From Streptomyces sp. NBC_01304 (GTDB taxonomy: Bacteria; Actinomycetota; Actinomycetes; Streptomycetales; Streptomycetaceae), in NCBI RefSeq assembly GCF_035975855.1, contig NZ_CP109055.1, positions 10,044,001 through 10,108,000 on the forward strand: DNA of 64,000 nt, in the 5' to 3' direction. The first letter of the stretch is position 1; each line of letters begins with the position of its first letter. The notes below the pieces were generated by a model that saw only the letters and a program-made list of their open reading frames with translations, was not told the origin of the DNA and did not search any database. Positions 54,888 to 63,575 of this stretch are shown piece after piece. Position numbers and translations under genes: made by a program.

Positions 54888-55440
54888 CCATCGAGTACGC
54901 CACCCGCTACCGCAGCGCCTCACGCATACCGGCCGAGCCGGGCAAGCCCTACTTCATCGAGAAGGGCGAAGGCGACCGCGCCCACCTCTTCGGCGATCTG
55001 ATCACCGTCTACGCGGGCGGCGAGCAGACCGAGAACACCTTCAACTTCTTCACCGTCGAAGGCCCCAAGGGCGACCTCATCCCGTCCCATGTGCACGCCG
55101 ACACCCACGAGGTCTTCTACGTCACCCAGGCGCGGTCCGGCTGTTCGTCGAGGACGTCGAGGGCAACCAGCAGGAGAAACTGCTCACCCCCGGCGACTTC
55201 GGCTTCGTGCCTGCGAACTGCCGCCACGCCTACCGCATGGAGCGCGGGCACAGCCAGGTCGTCGGCGTCGCCGCGGGCCCCGGCGGCACCTTCGAGCGGT
55301 TCTTCGAGAATCTCGGCGCGCCCACTGAGCAACTCGGCCTGCCGCGCGAGCCGTTGATCCCCGAGCCCCACAAGTTCGCGACGGTTCCGCAGGAGTACGA
55401 CGTGCGCTTCCTGCCCGACCACCAGTGGCGCACCCGATGA
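54884..55440 (+). pseudogene. queD: Quercetin 2,3-dioxygenase, frameshifted
   Basis: Bicupin-like flavonol dioxygenase of the Streptomyces QueD type; about 185 aa when repaired. The first part keeps metal ligands H-V-H and E (H-A-D-T-H-E-V-F-Y), then one G is missing in CAGG at 55127-55130. The expected G-A-V-R-L-F-V continues in the next frame, with the last His in C-R-H-A-Y-R-M-E and an intact C-terminus. Total length is 557 nt, exactly one short of a codon multiple. Either a sequencing error or a very recent mutation. It would open the heterocycle of quercetin with release of carbon monoxide. Confidence 0.85.
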
Positions 55441-55577
55441 CGCCGCCCGGGCGCGCACTGCGGGACCTGATCGCCGCACCCCACCCGGACCGCGCGCCGC
55501 TGCCGCCCGCGGCCCCGGACGGGCGCGGCGTACGGGTGCTGCGCGGTGTGCCGTACGCGGAGGTCGAGGGCAGCCGA
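55437..55577 (+). pseudogene. Esterase N-terminal remnant
   Basis: ATGA-coupled to the quercetinase stop. About 45 residues (R-A-L-R-D-L-I-A-A-P, then R-V-L-R-G-V-P-Y-A-E-V-E-G-S-R-P) match the start of alpha/beta hydrolases that follow quercetinases. Coding sense ends abruptly near 55577, where the minus-strand fragment begins. Confidence 0.55.
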
Positions 55578-55716
55578 CCGGGCCGCCACCTCGGCCCGAA
55601 CCAGGGCCGCCGCGAGGGCTTCGCTGTGCGAGCAGGCCACCATCGTGTCCGCGTCCCCGTGGACGAGCAGGAACGGCGGGGCGCCGGGGCCGACTTGGGT
55701 GAGCGGGCTCGCTGAG
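55578..55716 (-). pseudogene. Inverted esterase C-terminal remnant
   Basis: Read on the minus strand this encodes G-P-G-A-P-P-F-L-L-V-H-G-D-A-D-T-M-V and E-A-L-A-A-A-L-V-R-A, the catalytic Asp region and following helix of an alpha/beta hydrolase. It points toward the N-terminal remnant. The simplest history is inversion and loss of the middle of a single esterase gene. Confidence 0.55.
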
Positions 55717-55915
55717 CTCCGGACGGTGCCGGGTGCCGAGCGCGGCTGGTGCGGGCTGCCCGATCCGCAGGTCGAGGAGATCTTCACGCACTCCCTGGCA
55801 TTCGCCCGTCGCGCGTGCGGGCCGTGCCGACGCTATTGACAATCCGTCTAGGAAGTCGTTCGGTGCTGTCATCGGGCCCTCAGGGCCTGCCACATCAAAA
55901 GAGGGGGACCTGTAC
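55717..55915. other. Promoter gap before the monooxygenase
   Basis: No gene. A TTGACA box at 55836-55841 is the best -35 candidate, but no convincing -10 is seen about 17 nt later. The mRNA leader has a GAGGGGG ribosome binding site about 8 nt before ATG 55916. Confidence 0.4.
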
Positions 55916-57448
55916 ATGCCGGACGCAGCAGCAGAGCACACCGCCGATGCGCCGCCCGAGCACGTCGACGTCCTGATCGTCGGAGCCGGACTCTCCGGCA
56001 TCGGCGCCGCCTGCCATCTGCGGCGCCGGACGCCGGGCAAGTCCTTCGCCATCCTGGAGGGCCGCGAGTCGATCGGCGGGACCTGGGACCTGTTCCGCTA
56101 CCCCGGTGTCCGCTCCGACTCGGACATGTTCACTCTCGGCTACTCCTTCAGGCCGTGGTCCGGCGACAAGGCGATCGTCGACGGACCCGACATCCGGGCC
56201 TACATCCAGGACACGGCACGGGCGTACGGCATCGACCGCTCCATCCGCTTCGGCCATCGCGTGCGGCATGCCGAGTGGTCCTCGGACGACGCCCGTTGGA
56301 CCGTCACGGCCGAGCGCACCGACACCGGTGAGCAGGTGACCCTGACCTGTGCGTTCTTGCTCACCTGCTCCGGCTACTACCGCTACGACGAGGGCTACAC
56401 CCCTGAATTCCCCGGCATCGACGCCTTCGAGGGACAGGTCGTCCACCCGCAGCACTGGCCCGAGGACCTCGACTGCACCGGCAAACGCGTCGTCGTCATC
56501 GGCAGCGGCGCCACCGCCATGACGCTCGTGCCCGCCCTGGCCCGGCAGGCCGAGCACGTCACCATGGTGCAGCGCTCCCCGAGCTACGTCCTGGCCCTGC
56601 CCTCGCGCGACGTGCTCGCCAAACCGCTGCGCCGCCTGCTGCCCAAGAAGACCGCGGGCGACGCCATGCGCTGGAAGAACGCGCTGCTCGCGGTCGCCAG
56701 CTTCCGGTTCAGCCGCCGCGCCCCGAAGGCCATGCGCGGCATCCTGCAGAAGGCCGCCGCCCGCCGACTGCCGCGCGGCTACGACGTGAAGACCCACTTC
56801 GGACCGGCGTACGACCCCTGGGACCAGCGCCTGTGCATCGTCCCCGACGGCGATCTCTTCCGGGAGATCAAGCGCGGCCGCGCCACCGTCGCGACGGATC
56901 ACATCGCTACGTTCACCCCGTCGGGACTCCGGCTCGCCTCCGGCACCGACATCCCCGCCGACGTCGTCGTCACCGCGACCGGCCTCAACCTTCTGGCCCT
57001 CGGCGGCATGACCCTCACCGTCGACGGGCGCGCCGTCGACCTCGCCAAGACGGTGGCGTACAAGGGAATGATGGTGTCCGACGTGCCGAACTTCGCCATG
57101 GTGATCGGCTACACCAACGCCTCCTGGACCCTCAAGGCCGACCTCGTCGCCCAGTACGTGTGCCGGCTCCTCACGCACATGGACACCCATGGCTATGCGA
57201 TGTGCACGCCTCAACCTCCGGGCACGGACGACGGGTTGAGGCCGCTCATCGATCTGCGCTCCGGCTATGTGCTGCGCAGCCTGGACGCCCTGCCCAAGCA
57301 GGGGCCGACCGCGCCCTGGCGGCTGTATCAGAGCTATCCGCGCGATGTCCGCATGCTGCGCCGCGGTCCGTTGGAGGACCAGGGCATGCGCTTCACGCGG
57401 GCCGCGTCTCCTCCCCGTCACATGGGGCGGGACGACACAGCCGCCTGA
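55916..57448 (+). CDS. Baeyer-Villiger-type flavin monooxygenase
   Basis: 510 aa from ATG 55916. FAD site V-L-I-V-G-A-G-L-S-G-I-G-A-A; Baeyer-Villiger fingerprint F-E-G-Q-V-V-H-P-Q-H-W-P (FxGxxxHxxxWP); NADPH site V-V-V-I-G-S-G-A-T-A-M. The end has a typical Type I extension. Likely oxygenates a ketone or aryl aldehyde. Its 3' end overlaps the convergent MFS gene by 31 nt. Setting suggests aromatic or terpenoid catabolism. Confidence 0.9.
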   Translation: MPDAAAEHTADAPPEHVDVLIVGAGLSGIGAACHLRRRTPGKSFAILEGRESIGGTWDLFRYPGVRSDSDMFTLGYSFRPWSGDKAIVDGPDIRAYIQDTARAYGIDRSIRFGHRVRHAEWSSDDARWTVTAERTDTGEQVTLTCAFLLTCSGYYRYDEGYTPEFPGIDAFEGQVVHPQHWPEDLDCTGKRVVVIGSGATAMTLVPALARQAEHVTMVQRSPSYVLALPSRDVLAKPLRRLLPKKTAGDAMRWKNALLAVASFRFSRRAPKAMRGILQKAAARRLPRGYDVKTHFGPAYDPWDQRLCIVPDGDLFREIKRGRATVATDHIATFTPSGLRLASGTDIPADVVVTATGLNLLALGGMTLTVDGRAVDLAKTVAYKGMMVSDVPNFAMVIGYTNASWTLKADLVAQYVCRLLTHMDTHGYAMCTPQPPGTDDGLRPLIDLRSGYVLRSLDALPKQGPTAPWRLYQSYPRDVRMLRRGPLEDQGMRFTRAASPPRHMGRDDTAA

Positions 57449-58899
57449 CGCGTCATGGTGTCCGCGCCCACCTCGTCGAGGGCGCGGCCCTTCGTCTCCG
57501 GGGCCGCCACCGCCATCCACGCGACCGCGAAGAGGACGGCGCCCCCGAGCACGGTGAAGGTCAGCGGCAGCCCGAGCCGGGGCCACAGCACCGAGCCGAA
57601 CAGCAGCGGGGCGAACCCGGTCAGGGCCCGGCTCACCGACGAGGCCCAGCCGAAGCCGCCGGCCCGCAGGTGCGTGGGGTAGAGCTCGGCGGCGTACGCG
57701 TACAGGACGGGAATCGTCAGCTGCATCAGGAAGCCGAACACGGCGATCGCCACCAGCGACCCGGTCGGTTCCTTCCTGACCAGCGCGAACACCACCAGGG
57801 CGAGGGCGGCGACCGGCGCCGAGACGCCGATGAGCCACTTGCGGCCGACCACGTCGACCAGGGCGGTCGAGACCAGGACGCCCGCGATGCCGACCCCGCT
57901 CATCAAGGTGGTGCTCATGAACGCGGCCGTGTCGCCCTGCCCCTCCTCCCGCAGGATCGACGGCATCCAGCTCAGCGCGGCGTAATAGACGAGCAGCACC
58001 GTGCAGAACAGCAGCCACGCCGTCGACGTGATGCGGGGGCTGAACTGCCAGATCCTGGCGAGCTGTTCGGTCGCGGCCCTGATGCCCCTGGCGTCCTCGG
58101 TGGCGGGCGGGGCGGGGATCGCGTACGGCTCGACGGGGGCGCCGGTGCGGGCCACCAGGTCGTCGATCACCGCGCGGGCCTCCGCCTCGCGGCCCTTCTT
58201 CGCCAGGTAGATCGGCGACTCCGGAATCCCGCGCCGCACCCAGAACAGCAGCAGCGCGGGCAGGCTCATGGTGGTGAGCATCCACCGCCAGTTGCCGTCC
58301 AGGGACAACATGGCCGTCGACACCAGGCCGCACAGCGTGACCCCCACCGGCCACCACACATCGAGCGCGGTGAGCACCCGGCCGCGGTACTTCCGTGGCG
58401 AGAACTCTCCGACCAGCGCGTAGTCCACCGGAATGCAGCCACCGAGCCCGATCCCGGCCAGGAAGCGCAGCGCCAGGAAGATCTCGTACGTCGGTGACAG
58501 AGCCCCGAGCACCGAGAACACCGCGAAGATCAACAAGGTGATGCTGAAGGCCTTCTTGCGGCCCACCCGGTCCGCGACCGCGCCCCAGGCCACCGCGCCC
58601 ACCGCCATGCCCACCAGATTGGCCGTCGCGACCAGGCCGCGGGCGCTCAGCGAGAGGTCGAAGTGGGTGCCGAGGAGGGGCATCAGGAAGCCGTTGAGGG
58701 CGATGTCGTAGGCGTCGAAGAGATAGCCCAGACCGCCGATGATGAAGATCCGGCCCTGCACCGGCCAGCGCCAGGGCAGGTCCTGGACGATCTGGTCGCC
58801 TGTCTTCATGCCGCCTGTGTCCCTGCCGCCCGTCGCCATGCCACCCGCTCTCTTGCTGCCTGCGTTCATGCCGCCTGTTTCCATGCCGCCTGATTCCAT
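57418..58899 (-). CDS. MFS aromatic-acid/sugar-type transporter with repeat N-terminus
   Basis: 493 aa from ATG 58899. Twelve helices, a large central loop, motif G-A-V-A-D-R-V-G-R-K-K-A after helix 2 and P-E-S-P-I-Y in the middle, as in the aromatic acid:H+ symporter/sugar porter group. The first 35 residues are seven units of five residues (M-x-x-G-G). In-frame ATG codons at 58899, 58884, 58869, 58839 and 58809 make the start uncertain; 58809 (M-K-T-G-D) gives a normal-length protein. Probable uptake of aromatic acids for the pca island. Confidence 0.85.
   Translation of the reverse strand: MESGGMETGGMNAGSKRAGGMATGGRDTGGMKTGDQIVQDLPWRWPVQGRIFIIGGLGYLFDAYDIALNGFLMPLLGTHFDLSLSARGLVATANLVGMAVGAVAWGAVADRVGRKKAFSITLLIFAVFSVLGALSPTYEIFLALRFLAGIGLGGCIPVDYALVGEFSPRKYRGRVLTALDVWWPVGVTLCGLVSTAMLSLDGNWRWMLTTMSLPALLLFWVRRGIPESPIYLAKKGREAEARAVIDDLVARTGAPVEPYAIPAPPATEDARGIRAATEQLARIWQFSPRITSTAWLLFCTVLLVYYAALSWMPSILREEGQGDTAAFMSTTLMSGVGIAGVLVSTALVDVVGRKWLIGVSAPVAALALVVFALVRKEPTGSLVAIAVFGFLMQLTIPVLYAYAAELYPTHLRAGGFGWASSVSRALTGFAPLLFGSVLWPRLGLPLTFTVLGGAVLFAVAWMAVAAPETKGRALDEVGADTMTRQAAVSSRPM
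58805..58899 (-). repeat. 15-bp tandem repeat encoding alternative starts
   Basis: Seven 15-bp units, five with ATG at the first codon and the others degenerate (K-R-A-G-G, R-D-T-G-G). All starts remain in frame. Each ATG is preceded by GGC/GG of the previous unit, so each could be read by the ribosome. Copy number change would alter only N-terminal length. Confidence 0.75.
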
Positions 58900-59091
58900 G
58901 CGGGCTCCGCTCCCCGTACCGGCCGGTGTGTCGTACGAGACATCGGATGCGGCGGCGCGGCGCTTGAGCCCCGTTCCCGCGGGGCCGTGGGCCGGCGGTT
59001 CATTGCGGGTGCGTGAACGCGCGCCGGGCCCGGGAATAGCCGGCGAGTGATCGAACTTTTCCCTGTTGTCGACATCTGAGCAGGAGGTTCC

Positions 59092-59790
59092 ATGCCGTCC
59101 CACCCGCTGGACAACCCGGCGTACGCGTCGCTGACCGGCCCGCACGCCCACTTCGCCGAGCGGCACGGCCGGGTCCTGCGCTATCCGCAGCAGGTCGCCC
59201 CGTGGCTGGCGCTGCCGGACGAGCCGGACGCGGACGACTGGGCCGACCTCGCCGCGCTCGCCGGGCCCGGCGCGAGCGTGCTGCTCACCGCGCTCGTGGG
59301 GGAGCCGCCCGCGGGCTGGGAGGTCATCTGGCAGGGGAACGGCGTCCAGTACGCCGGTGAGAGCGTGCTCGGCGCCCCGGAAGCGGAGGCCGTACTGCTC
59401 GGCGCCGCCGATGTGCCCGAGATGCTGGACCTGGTCGAGCGCACCCGGCCCGGCCCGTTCCTGCCGCGCACCGTCGAGCTCGGCACCTACCTGGGCGTCC
59501 GGCGCGACGGGAAGCTGGTGGCGATGGCGGGGGAGCGGCTGCACCCGGCTGGCTGGTCCGAGATCAGCGCGGTCTGCACCGATCCGGACTTCCGGGGGCA
59601 GGGCCTCGGGGCCCGGCTGATCCTCGCGGTGGTGCACGCCATCCGGGAGCGCGGCGAGACGCCCTTCCTGCACACCGGTGCGGACAACCCGGCGCGCGGG
59701 CTCTACGAGTCGCTCGGGTTCACGCTGCGCCGCACGACCACCTTCCTCAACCTGAAGGTGCCGGAGGACCTGCCCGCCGGGGCTCGCTGA
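59092..59790 (+). CDS. GNAT-family N-acetyltransferase
   Basis: 232 aa; AGGAGG 5 nt before ATG 59092. The N-terminal half lacks a motif; the C-terminal GNAT core has I-S-A-V-C-T-D-P-D-F-R-G-Q-G-L-G-A-R-L (acetyl-CoA pyrophosphate loop Q/R-x-x-G-x-G/A) and P-F-L-H-T-G-A-D-N-P-A-R-G-L-Y-E-S-L-G-F. Monomer-like, about 80 residues longer than single-domain GNATs. Substrate unknown. Confidence 0.88.
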   Translation: MPSHPLDNPAYASLTGPHAHFAERHGRVLRYPQQVAPWLALPDEPDADDWADLAALAGPGASVLLTALVGEPPAGWEVIWQGNGVQYAGESVLGAPEAEAVLLGAADVPEMLDLVERTRPGPFLPRTVELGTYLGVRRDGKLVAMAGERLHPAGWSEISAVCTDPDFRGQGLGARLILAVVHAIRERGETPFLHTGADNPARGLYESLGFTLRRTTTFLNLKVPEDLPAGAR

Positions 59791-59834
59791 GGAGCCGCCG
59801 GGGGCTGGCCCTTTTTGTAGTACGTGGGCCGGGC

Positions 59835-60251
59835 TCAGGCCTTGTGGTAGTCGTACGCCTCCCGCGCCGCCGCCTCCACCGCGTCCAGGTCGCCGCCGGC
59901 CGACGCGGTGACCACGGCGGCCACCGCGCCCTCCACGAACGGGGCGTCCAACAGGCGGGCGCCGTCCGGGAGTTCGTCGCCGTCGTCGAGCAGTAGCTTC
60001 ACCGTGAGGACGGCGCTGCCCAGGTCGACCAGGAGGGCGACGCCCGCGCCCCGGTCGACCGATCGGGCGGCGGCCGCGATCAGCTCGGCGCTCGTGCCGA
60101 GGCCACCGTCCTCGGTGCCGCCCGCCGCGGCGATGGGTGCTGCGGAGCCGCCCGCGAGGCCCGCGGCCAGCTCGGCGACCGCGGTGGCGACCGGGCCGCT
60201 GTGCGAGACCAGGACGATGCCGACCGGCCGGCCCTGTGCGGCGTCACTCAC
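59835..60251 (-). CDS. dhaM: Dihydroxyacetone kinase phosphotransfer subunit
   Basis: 138 aa from GTG 60251, overlapping the dhaL stop by 8 nt. It is the single EIIA-Man-like domain with phospho-acceptor His17 in V-L-V-S-H-S-G-P-V-A, and G-T-S-A-E-L-I and D-L-G-S-A further on. It lacks the HPr and EI extensions of E. coli DhaM, so it needs separate PTS proteins. Passes phosphate to ADP bound on DhaL. Confidence 0.92.
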   Translation of the reverse strand: MSDAAQGRPVGIVLVSHSGPVATAVAELAAGLAGGSAAPIAAAGGTEDGGLGTSAELIAAAARSVDRGAGVALLVDLGSAVLTVKLLLDDGDELPDGARLLDAPFVEGAVAAVVTASAGGDLDAVEAAAREAYDYHKA

Positions 60252-60843
60252 CGGCAACCTCCGCGAGCGCCGCGACGAGCAGCGCGGACGACGTCGCGCC
60301 CGGATCCTGGTGACCCACGCTGCGCTCGCCCAGATAGCTGGCCCGGCCCTTGCGGGCCTGCAGCGGAATCGTGGCGAGCGCACCCTCCTCGGCCGCGGCG
60401 CGGGCCGCGCCGAACGACTTCTCCATCGCGTCGACCGCCGGGAACAACGCGTCCAGCATCGTCTTGTCACCGGGCGTGGCCCCGCCGAGCGCGGCCACCG
60501 CGTCCACGCCCTCGCGCAGCGCCACGCACAGCTGCCCCGCCGACACCTCGGCCGCGTCACCGAGCGCCTTGCCGGTACGCCTGAGCAGCGTCCCGTACAG
60601 CGGCCCTGACGCCCCGCCCACCTTGGATATCAACTGCCGTCCTGCCAGGGTCAGTACGGCTCCCGGGCTGTCCGGCGCCTCGGTCTGAAGGATCCTGGTC
60701 ACCTCGTGGAAGCCGCGCCGCATATTGCTGCCGTGATCGGCGTCCCCGATCTGCGAGTCCAGCTCGGTCAGCCGGTCCGCCTCCCGTTCGACGGCCTCGG
60801 CGGTGGCCGTCATCCAGCGGCGGAAAAAGTCGGCGTCGAGCAC
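60244..60843 (-). CDS. dhaL: Dihydroxyacetone kinase ADP-binding subunit
   Basis: 199 aa, all-helical barrel. Metal-binding Asp cluster in L-D-S-Q-I-G-D-A-D-H-G-S-N-M; ADP contacts G-G-A-S-G-P-L-Y-G-T-L-L. It holds ADP/ATP and moves the phosphate to DHA on DhaK. Between dhaK and dhaM in the usual order. Confidence 0.95.
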   Translation of the reverse strand: MLDADFFRRWMTATAEAVEREADRLTELDSQIGDADHGSNMRRGFHEVTRILQTEAPDSPGAVLTLAGRQLISKVGGASGPLYGTLLRRTGKALGDAAEVSAGQLCVALREGVDAVAALGGATPGDKTMLDALFPAVDAMEKSFGAARAAAEEGALATIPLQARKGRASYLGERSVGHQDPGATSSALLVAALAEVAGE

Positions 60844-60901
60844 ATGTCCTCCTCGTACTGGGCGGAGCCGGGTGATCTCCCGGCGATGGGCGGTCTTCGG
60901 C

Positions 60902-61894
60902 TCAGCTACCCCAGCGCAGGGCGGGCGTACGCACCGGGGCGTCCCACAGTCGCAGCAGTTCCTCGTCGATCTCGCACAGCGTCACCGAGCAGCCCGCCAT
61001 GTCGAGGGAGGTGACGTAGTTGCCGACCAGCACGCGTGCCACCGCCACACCCCGCTCGGCCAGGACCCGCGTCACCTCCGCGTGGAATCCGTACAGCTCG
61101 AGGAGCGGGGTGGCGCCCATGCCGTTGACCAGGAGCAGCACCGGGTTGCGCGGCTGGAGGTCCTCCAGAACGGCGTCCACCGCGAAGTCGGCGATCTCGC
61201 GGGAGGTCATCATCGCGCGCCGCTCACGGCCGGGCTCACCGTGGATGCCGATGCCCAACTCCAGCTGGCCCGGCGGGAGATCGAAGGTGGGGCTGCCCTT
61301 GGCGGGCGTCGAGCAGGCGCTCAGGGCGACGCCGAAGCTGCGCGAACTCTCGTTGACCTGGCGGGCGATGGCCTCGACGCGCTCCAGCGGGGCGCCCTCC
61401 TCGGCGGCGGCGCCCGCCAGTTTCTCGACGAAGAGGGTGGCGCCGGTGCCGCGTCGCCCGGCGGTGTAGAGGCTGTCGGTGACCGCTACGTCGTCGTCGA
61501 CCAGGACCTTGGCGACCTGGATGCCCTCGTCCTCGGCGAGTTCGGCCGCCATGTCGAAGTTCAGTACGTCGCCGGTGTAGTTCTTGACGATGAACAGCAC
61601 GCCCTGACCGCTGTCCACGGCGGCCGCGGCCCGCACCATCTGATCCGGCACCGGCGACGTGAACACCTCGCCGGGGCAGGCGGCCGAGAGCATGCCGGGC
61701 CCCACGAACCCGCCGTGCAGGGGCTCGTGCCCCGAGCCGCCGCCGGAGACGAGCCCGACCTTGTCGGCGACCGGTGCGTCCCTGCGTACGATCACGCGGT
61801 TCTCGACGTCGACGGTCAACTCGGGGTGGGCGGCGGCGATTCCGCGCAGCGCGTCCGCGACCACCGTCTCGGCGACGTTGATGAGCATCCTCAT
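60902..61894 (-). CDS. dhaK: Dihydroxyacetone kinase DHA-binding subunit
   Basis: 330 aa from ATG 61894. The substrate is held covalently by His218 (G-I-G-I-H-G-E-P-G); also G-G-G-S-G-H-E-P and K-N-Y-T-G-D-V-L-N-F. First gene of dhaK-dhaL-dhaM; 58 nt before dhaL. Makes dihydroxyacetone phosphate from DHA, linking glycerol or DHA use to glycolysis through the PTS. Confidence 0.95.
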   Translation of the reverse strand: MRMLINVAETVVADALRGIAAAHPELTVDVENRVIVRRDAPVADKVGLVSGGGSGHEPLHGGFVGPGMLSAACPGEVFTSPVPDQMVRAAAAVDSGQGVLFIVKNYTGDVLNFDMAAELAEDEGIQVAKVLVDDDVAVTDSLYTAGRRGTGATLFVEKLAGAAAEEGAPLERVEAIARQVNESSRSFGVALSACSTPAKGSPTFDLPPGQLELGIGIHGEPGRERRAMMTSREIADFAVDAVLEDLQPRNPVLLLVNGMGATPLLELYGFHAEVTRVLAERGVAVARVLVGNYVTSLDMAGCSVTLCEIDEELLRLWDAPVRTPALRWGS

Positions 61895-62008
61895 GGGTAC
61901 CTCCGGGTGAGTGCGGCGCGTGGGTGCCCGGGCGGGGCGCTTCTTCGGGCCCAGTATCGACGGACAGCCGTTCCGGGTCACGACCCCTGACCTGCTCCCT
62001 CGCGGAAA

Positions 62009-62401
62009 CTACGCCTGCCGGGCAGTGTCGAAGCGGCCGCGAGACGCCTCGATATGGCCCAGATGGCGGTGCGTCCAGGCGCACAGCCCGTCGATCGTCA
62101 CCCGCAGTGCCTGGCCCGCCTCGGTGAGGTGGTACTCGACCCGCGGCGGCACGACCGGGTGCACCGTCCGCTCGACCAGGCCGTTGCGCTCCAGCATGCG
62201 CAGGTTCTGGGTGAGCATCTTGTGGCTGACGCCCTCGACCTCTCCGCGCAACTCGGTGAAGCGCAGGGTCTGTTCACCGAGCGCTTCGATGATCAGGAGC
62301 GCCCACTTGTTGGCGACGTCCGAGAAGATCTCCCGCGCCAGCGAGTCCGCACGCCGCAGGTCCGCATCCTCGGGGGAGCCGCTGAACTGCTCGGTCACCA
62401 T
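62009..62401 (-). CDS. HxlR-family regulator
   Basis: 130 aa winged HTH with the HxlR pattern: V-A-N-K-W-A-L-L-I-I-E-A-L, R-F-T-E-L-R, V-S-H-K-M-L-T-Q-N-L-R-M-L-E-R-N-G-L-V-E-R and the wing P-P-R-V-E-Y-H-L-T-E-A-G. The N-terminal Cys typical of formaldehyde sensors is absent. Divergent from the RidA-like gene with 110 nt between, and so probably its regulator. Confidence 0.92.
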   Translation of the reverse strand: MVTEQFSGSPEDADLRRADSLAREIFSDVANKWALLIIEALGEQTLRFTELRGEVEGVSHKMLTQNLRMLERNGLVERTVHPVVPPRVEYHLTEAGQALRVTIDGLCAWTHRHLGHIEASRGRFDTARQA

Positions 62402-62511
62402 CAGGTACCCCAGTCACTGAAAAGTGCGTTCTTCCACGTCGGCGGCCACTCTCCTACGGTTCCTGAGTAACTACAAGAGAGCAACTTTCCTATCGTTGGA
62501 GGCAGTTCAGC

Positions 62512-62919
62512 ATGCCCGTCACCTTGGTCAACCCCAGCGGACTGCCGGAAGTCGCCGCATACCGGCAGGTGTCCGTCGCGACCGGCTCCCGGCACCTCTA
62601 CGTCGCCGGCCAGGTCGCCTGGGATGCCGACGGCAAGGCCGTAGGCGAAGGCGACCTGGCCGCACAGGTCGAGCAGTGTTATCTCAACGTCGCCACCGCT
62701 CTGGCCGGAGTCGGCGCTTCCTTCGGCGACGTGGCGAAGCTGACCGTGCATGTCGTGGACTGGACTCCCGACAAGATGCCCTTGCTGCTCGACGGCATCG
62801 AACGGGCGGCCGCGAAGCTGGGCGCCACCCCCGTGCCGCCCGCCACGCTCCTCGGCGTCGCGGCCCTGGACGTGCCGGAGCACCTGGTCGAGATCGAGGC
62901 CGTCGCCGTCCTCGACTGA
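62512..62919 (+). CDS. RidA/YjgF-family protein
   Basis: 135 aa from ATG 62512. Conserved V-A-G-Q-V-A-W-D near 35, Q-V-E-Q-C-Y-L-N-V-A-T-A-L and V-P-P-A-T-L-L-G-V-A-A-L, with E-I-E-A-V-A at the end. The catalytic Arg of true RidA (C-R-/x-R-V-E) is not seen; the P-P-A-T segment replaces it, so it may be a Rid7-like member without imine deaminase activity. Controlled presumably by the divergent HxlR regulator. Confidence 0.88.
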   Translation: MPVTLVNPSGLPEVAAYRQVSVATGSRHLYVAGQVAWDADGKAVGEGDLAAQVEQCYLNVATALAGVGASFGDVAKLTVHVVDWTPDKMPLLLDGIERAAAKLGATPVPPATLLGVAALDVPEHLVEIEAVAVLD

Positions 62920-63191
62920 GGGCGCCGGCTTCGACGACTGGGGGGTCCCTGCGCCCCGGCGTCCTGAGTTTCCCGGGCGTCCTTGCCGATTGCGCCGGTG
63001 GGGGCGGGGTACTTCCCTGGGTAACAAGGAGCTTCCCTGGTCCCCGGTCGCACCATTACGAGGCGTGTGTCTCCGCGCGCTCGACGGGTTGCGCCCGCCC
63101 CCACCGGACACTGCTGTCCTGGCCCGGCAGGCGGGGCGGTCACCCGTGCGGAGCCTGCGCCGTGGTGCAAGCGGTGTGAGGGGACAAGCAC
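62920..63191. other. Gap without recognised feature
   Basis: About 270 nt between the RidA-like stop and the STAS start. No hairpin, ORF or operator that I would defend. Must hold the STAS promoter. Confidence 0.5.
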
Positions 63192-63575
63192 GTGGACACG
63201 CCTGCCTTCGGGCTGCACATCGAGCGAGTTGACGGGTGGATCGTGGCCGAGCTCTGGGGCGAAGTGGACCTCGTCGCCGTGGAGCGGCTCGCCGTGCCTC
63301 TCGCCATGGTGGCCCAGGAACCGTCCCTCGGCGTGATCGTCGACCTGCGCCGGGTGACCTTCATGGACTGCTGCGGCCTTTCGCTGCTTTGCCTCATGCG
63401 CAACGGCGCCCTGGAGCAGGGGCGGCGGCTGACACTGGTCATCGAATCCCCTTCGCTGCACCGGCTGTTGCGCCTTGCCGGACTCGCGGACGTCTTCGAG
63501 ATCGCCGGCAGTCTCCAGGCCGCGCTCGGCCGGTACGCCAACGGGGCGGAGGGCGGTCAGGGGCTCTCGGCCTGA
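63192..63575 (+). CDS. STAS-domain anti-sigma antagonist-like protein
   Basis: 127 aa from GTG 63192. STAS fold with V-D-L-R-R-V-T-F-M-D-C-C-G-L-S-L-L. The phosphorylated Ser of SpoIIAA/RsbV-type antagonists (D-S-S-G) is replaced by Cys in D-C-C-G. It may therefore work without phosphorylation, or be a non-switching member. Its end overlaps the convergent radical SAM gene by 19 nt. Confidence 0.85.
   Translation: MDTPAFGLHIERVDGWIVAELWGEVDLVAVERLAVPLAMVAQEPSLGVIVDLRRVTFMDCCGLSLLCLMRNGALEQGRRLTLVIESPSLHRLLRLAGLADVFEIAGSLQAALGRYANGAEGGQGLSA

Noticed and set aside
57418..58899. Secretion signal in the transporter N-terminus
   Set aside because: The M-x-x-G-G repeat is hydrophilic and precedes the first membrane helix; it is a cytoplasmic extension.
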